A stretch of DNA of 15,558 nt. Origin: Chloroflexota bacterium. GTDB lineage: Bacteria; Chloroflexota; Anaerolineae; Promineifilales; Promineifilaceae. The notes below the pieces were generated by a model. It saw only the letters and a list, made by a program, of their open reading frames with translations, was not told where the DNA came from and made no database searches. Below, one piece after another: positions 14,080 through 15,558 of the stretch. The first letter of the stretch is position 1. The number at the start of each line of letters is the position of its first letter. The stretch covers positions 1 through 15,558 of the forward strand of contig JAJRTP010000727.1 of NCBI GenBank assembly GCA_024278255.1, written 5' to 3'. The position numbers and the translations under genes are program-made.

Positions 14080-15363
14080 ATGATTATTGTAGATACAGCG
14101 TTGCAGAAACGGGCCGCAGACGGCCGTCCCATTCGCGTGGGTTTGATTGGGGCCGGGTATATGGGCCGGGGCATTGCCTTGCAGATAGCTACGGCCGTGC
14201 CCGGCATGGTCGTTGCTGCCATTTATAACCGGCATGTAGAGGGGGCGCGGCGGGCTTATGCGCAGGCTGGCATTGACGAGGTGCGCTTGGTGGCAACGGC
14301 CGTACAACTGGAAGCAGCCGTCAGTCAGGGCCAGCCCGCCGTCACCGACGATGCCCTTCTCCTGTGCCGGGCAGACAACATTGACGCCATTGTCGAAGTG
14401 ACCGGAACCATCGAATTTGGGGCGCAGGTTGTCCTGGAAGCCATCCGGCACGGCAAGCACGTCATCCTGATGAATGCCGAACTGGACGCTACGCTTGGCC
14501 CCATCCTCAAAACCTACGCCGACAAGGCCGGGGTAATTTATACCAACTCTGATGGCGACCAGCCGGGCGTGATTATGAATTTGGTGCGGTATGTGCGTTC
14601 TATTGGCTGCCGGCCGGTGCTGGCGGGCAATATTAAAGGACTGCATGACCCTTACCGCACGCCGGAAACGCAGCGAAGTTATGCGGAGAAGTATAAACAA
14701 AAGCCGCGTATGGTGACCTCCTTTGCCGACGGCAGCAAGATTTCTATGGAAATGGCGGTAGTGGCGAACGGAACCGGTTTTCGTGTAGGACAGCGGGGGA
14801 TGTACGGCCGTTACTGCGATCACGTCAACGAGACGCCGGCTCTGTTCCCGCGCGAAGAAATGCTTAACGGCGGGTTGGTGGATTATGTGGTAGGAGCGCA
14901 GCCGCCGGGCGGTGTCTTTGTCATTGGCTACAATGAGAATCCTCTCCAGCAGCAGTATCTCAATTATTACAAAATGGGAGATGGGCCTTTTTACGTATTT
15001 TACACGCCGTACCATTTGTGCCATCTGGAAACGCCGTTGACGGTAGCGCGGGCGGTGTTGTTTGGCGATGCGGCGTTGGCTCCGCTGGGCGGGCCGGTTT
15101 GCGAGGTGGTCACGGCCGCTAAGCGGGATTTGCGGGCCGGCGAGACGCTGGACGGGATTGGCGGGTTTACCAGCTACGGCTTGCTGGAGAATTATGCGGG
15201 CAGCCGGGCAGAAAACCTTCTGCCTTTGGGCTTGTCTGAGGGCTGCCACTTGGTTCGGGACGTGGCTAAGGATGAGGTTATCACGAATGAAGCCGTTGTT
15301 GTTCCCCCGGATCGGTTAAGCGACCGGCTCCGGGCCGAGCAGTCGGCCTGTTTTTCTCCCTGA
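14080..15363 (+). CDS. SAF-domain NAD(P)-dependent oxidoreductase (homoserine-dehydrogenase-like Rossmann fold)
   Basis: The 427-residue protein has an N-terminal NAD(P)-binding domain (VGLIGAGYMGRG, 20-31; then DAIVEVTG and HGKHVILMNAELDATLGP) and a C-terminal SAF domain. The SAF domain has the pattern AKRDLRAGETLDGIGG, then YGLLEN, LPLGLSEGCHLVRDV and AKDEVITNEAV. Proteins of this build often accompany sugar-nucleotide genes, but their reaction is poorly known. Here it is the last gene of the rfbF-rfbG-epimerase set and may reduce or rearrange the CDP-keto sugar. The frame can be extended to a GTG at 14053, which lies inside the right arm of the inverted repeat. I prefer the ATG at 14080 because the protein homologous part starts just after it. 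There is no clear Shine-Dalgarno sequence. Confidence 0.82.
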   Translation: MIIVDTALQKRAADGRPIRVGLIGAGYMGRGIALQIATAVPGMVVAAIYNRHVEGARRAYAQAGIDEVRLVATAVQLEAAVSQGQPAVTDDALLLCRADNIDAIVEVTGTIEFGAQVVLEAIRHGKHVILMNAELDATLGPILKTYADKAGVIYTNSDGDQPGVIMNLVRYVRSIGCRPVLAGNIKGLHDPYRTPETQRSYAEKYKQKPRMVTSFADGSKISMEMAVVANGTGFRVGQRGMYGRYCDHVNETPALFPREEMLNGGLVDYVVGAQPPGGVFVIGYNENPLQQQYLNYYKMGDGPFYVFYTPYHLCHLETPLTVARAVLFGDAALAPLGGPVCEVVTAAKRDLRAGETLDGIGGFTSYGLLENYAGSRAENLLPLGLSEGCHLVRDVAKDEVITNEAVVVPPDRLSDRLRAEQSACFSP

Positions 15364-15390
15364 TGGCATTGCTGATTTATTCGTTTGACA

Positions 15391-15411
15391 ACCACTGCCT
15401 CTGGCAGTGGT
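15391..15411 (+). other. Perfect 9-bp stem, 3-base loop hairpin
   Basis: ACCACTGCC (15391-15399), loop TCT, GGCAGTGGT (15403-15411). On neither strand is it followed by a run of U, so it is a poor intrinsic terminator. Elements of the IS200/IS605 family carry such foldback hairpins near their ends for recognition by TnpA as single-stranded DNA, which fits the downstream TnpA-like start. Confidence 0.65.
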
Positions 15412-15441
15412 ACAAGAAAAAGGTTCTACCGTTGTAGTAGG

Positions 15442-15447
15442 TATAAT
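15442..15447 (+). promoter_or_regulatory. Consensus -10 box TATAAT upstream of the TnpA-like start
   Basis: TATAAT matches the sigma-70 -10 consensus and lies 47 bases before the ATG. The -35 position (about 15419-15424) is a poor match and no TG extension is present, so the promoter would be weak, as is usual for IS200 elements. Confidence 0.4.
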
Positions 15448-15450
15448 CAT

Positions 15451-15493
15451 GTGTACCCCTCTAGAAGGTGCGGCCAACCAAGGAGAGGTACAC
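15451..15493 (+). promoter_or_regulatory. Hairpin sequestering the ribosome-binding site of the TnpA-like gene
   Basis: GTGTACCCCTCT (15451-15462) pairs with AGGAGAGGTACAC (15481-15493): seven base pairs, one C-A mismatch, three base pairs and a G-U pair. The right arm contains the AGGAG Shine-Dalgarno and ends immediately before the ATG at 15494, so folding would hide it. In Salmonella IS200 a hairpin that occludes the tnpA ribosome-binding site is an established brake on transposition. Confidence 0.6.
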
Positions 15494-15538
15494 ATGAGTA
15501 AACGATTTAGAAAACTAGCTCATTCTTTGTATGAATGA
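15494..15538 (+). pseudogene. tnpA: Truncated IS200-type transposase (TnpA) N-terminus
   Basis: The ATG follows AGGAG by eight bases. It gives 14 codons, MSKRFRKLAHSLYE, then TGA. IS200-group TnpA proteins commonly begin with a short basic stretch, then a (S/A)H(S/T)xY-like motif, and continue into a YHIVW-type core with the catalytic HUH further on. That core is missing: the bases after the TGA do not encode it in any frame. The most likely explanation is deletion or nonsense decay just after codon 14. A genuine 14-residue leader peptide is the alternative. Confidence 0.5.
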
Positions 15539-15558
15539 GTCTACTGAAAAAACTAACC

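Larger units (their letters stand above)
855..14811. repeat. Dispersed iterated palindrome ACGGCCGT (about 36 copies)
   Basis: Exact copies start at 855, 964, 1767, 2450, 2826, 3369, 3527, 3875, 4054, 4647, 4755, 5106, 5268, 6224, 6523, 7029, 7235, 7644, 7764, 9044, 9211, 9568, 9707, 10066, 10612, 10869, 10979, 11043, 11419, 11992, 12949, 13054, 14120, 14191, 14296 and 14804. Random expectation in this length is below one. All lie within coding sequence and are read in different frames: Thr-Ala-Val, x-Gly-Arg, or Arg-Pro. One-base variants such as GCGGCCGT, TCGGCCGT and CCGGCCGT also recur. This is a genome-signature type repeat, comparable to HIP1 of cyanobacteria. Confidence 0.9.
15391..15558 (+). 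mobile_element. Probable left end of an IS200/IS605-family element, truncated or cut by the window edge
   Basis: After the SAF gene the composition becomes AT-rich and three IS200-like parts appear in order: a perfect hairpin at 15391-15411, a second hairpin that hides the ribosome-binding site at 15451-15493, and a start codon followed by MSKRFRKLAHSLYE, which resembles the beginning of TnpA (Y1 transposase) proteins. The frame then stops. The outer boundary is not visible and no right end is in the window. Fragment, decayed copy and MITE-like derivative are all possible. Confidence 0.5.

Noticed and set aside
855..14811. CRISPR array or regularly spaced repeat
   Set aside because: The ACGGCCGT copies are only 8 bases, irregularly spaced (about 60 to 1300 bases) and lie inside coding sequence.
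13432..15249. 605-codon open frame on the minus strand
   Set aside because: It lies antisense to two well-supported genes with family motifs, crosses the inverted repeat between them, and its translation is rich in His, Arg and Gln with no domain. It is a shadow of codon bias.
15391..15411. Rho-independent terminator of the CDP-sugar genes
   Set aside because: The stem is perfect but no T-run follows on either strand (ACAAGAAAAA on +). A foldback end of an IS200-type element fits better.
1..15558. tRNA, rRNA or riboswitch
   Set aside because: No cloverleaf, conserved rRNA segment or riboswitch core was seen. Nearly all the window is coding, leaving little room for one.

Overview
The window is a tightly packed cell-envelope polysaccharide locus. 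All 12 convincing genes and the partial gene at the left edge lie on the + strand. GC is moderate and there is almost no spacer DNA. The octamer ACGGCCGT occurs about 36 times, roughly one per 430 bases where fewer than one is expected, like the iterated palindromes of cyanobacteria (HIP1). From this compositional habit and the gene content I would guess an environmental Chloroflexota (Anaerolineae-like) bacterium. That is an inference, not a demonstrated assignment.

Layout. 1-105: tail of an unrecognised gene. 148-2350: wzm/wzt, an ABC exporter for a lipid-linked glycan, with a Wzt that carries a C-terminal cargo-recognition domain. 2370-4806: two tandem 402-residue paralogs, about 57% identical by hand count, with a PP-loop SGGIDS motif and a C-x10-C-x2-C-x2-C zinc-type site like QueC. 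4810-7877: a GMC-type flavoprotein whose stop overlaps the start of a DmsB-DmsC-like fusion (four [4Fe-4S] sites plus about eight membrane helices). 7874-8572: a left-handed beta-helix acyltransferase. 8569-10290: a membrane-anchored DUF5060/DUF4038 apiosidase-like glycoside hydrolase. 10359-11531: a GT4 glycosyltransferase. 11539-15363: a CDP-sugar branch (rfbF, rfbG, an RmlC-type epimerase and a SAF-domain oxidoreductase). A 20-bp inverted repeat lies between the last two genes. 15391-15558: what looks like the left end of an IS200/IS605-type element, with an RBS-sequestering hairpin and only the first 14 codons of a TnpA-like gene.

How it may work together. rfbF/rfbG would make CDP-4-dehydro-6-deoxyglucose. 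The epimerase and SAF oxidoreductase may convert it further. The GT4 enzyme would add a sugar, the acyltransferase would decorate the glycan, and Wzm/Wzt would export it. The PP-loop pair and the GMC/Fe-S/membrane-anchor pair are not standard parts of such loci and are the best candidates here for undescribed chemistry: ATP-driven modification of a carboxylate, and quinone-linked oxidation or reduction of a sugar on the cytoplasmic face.
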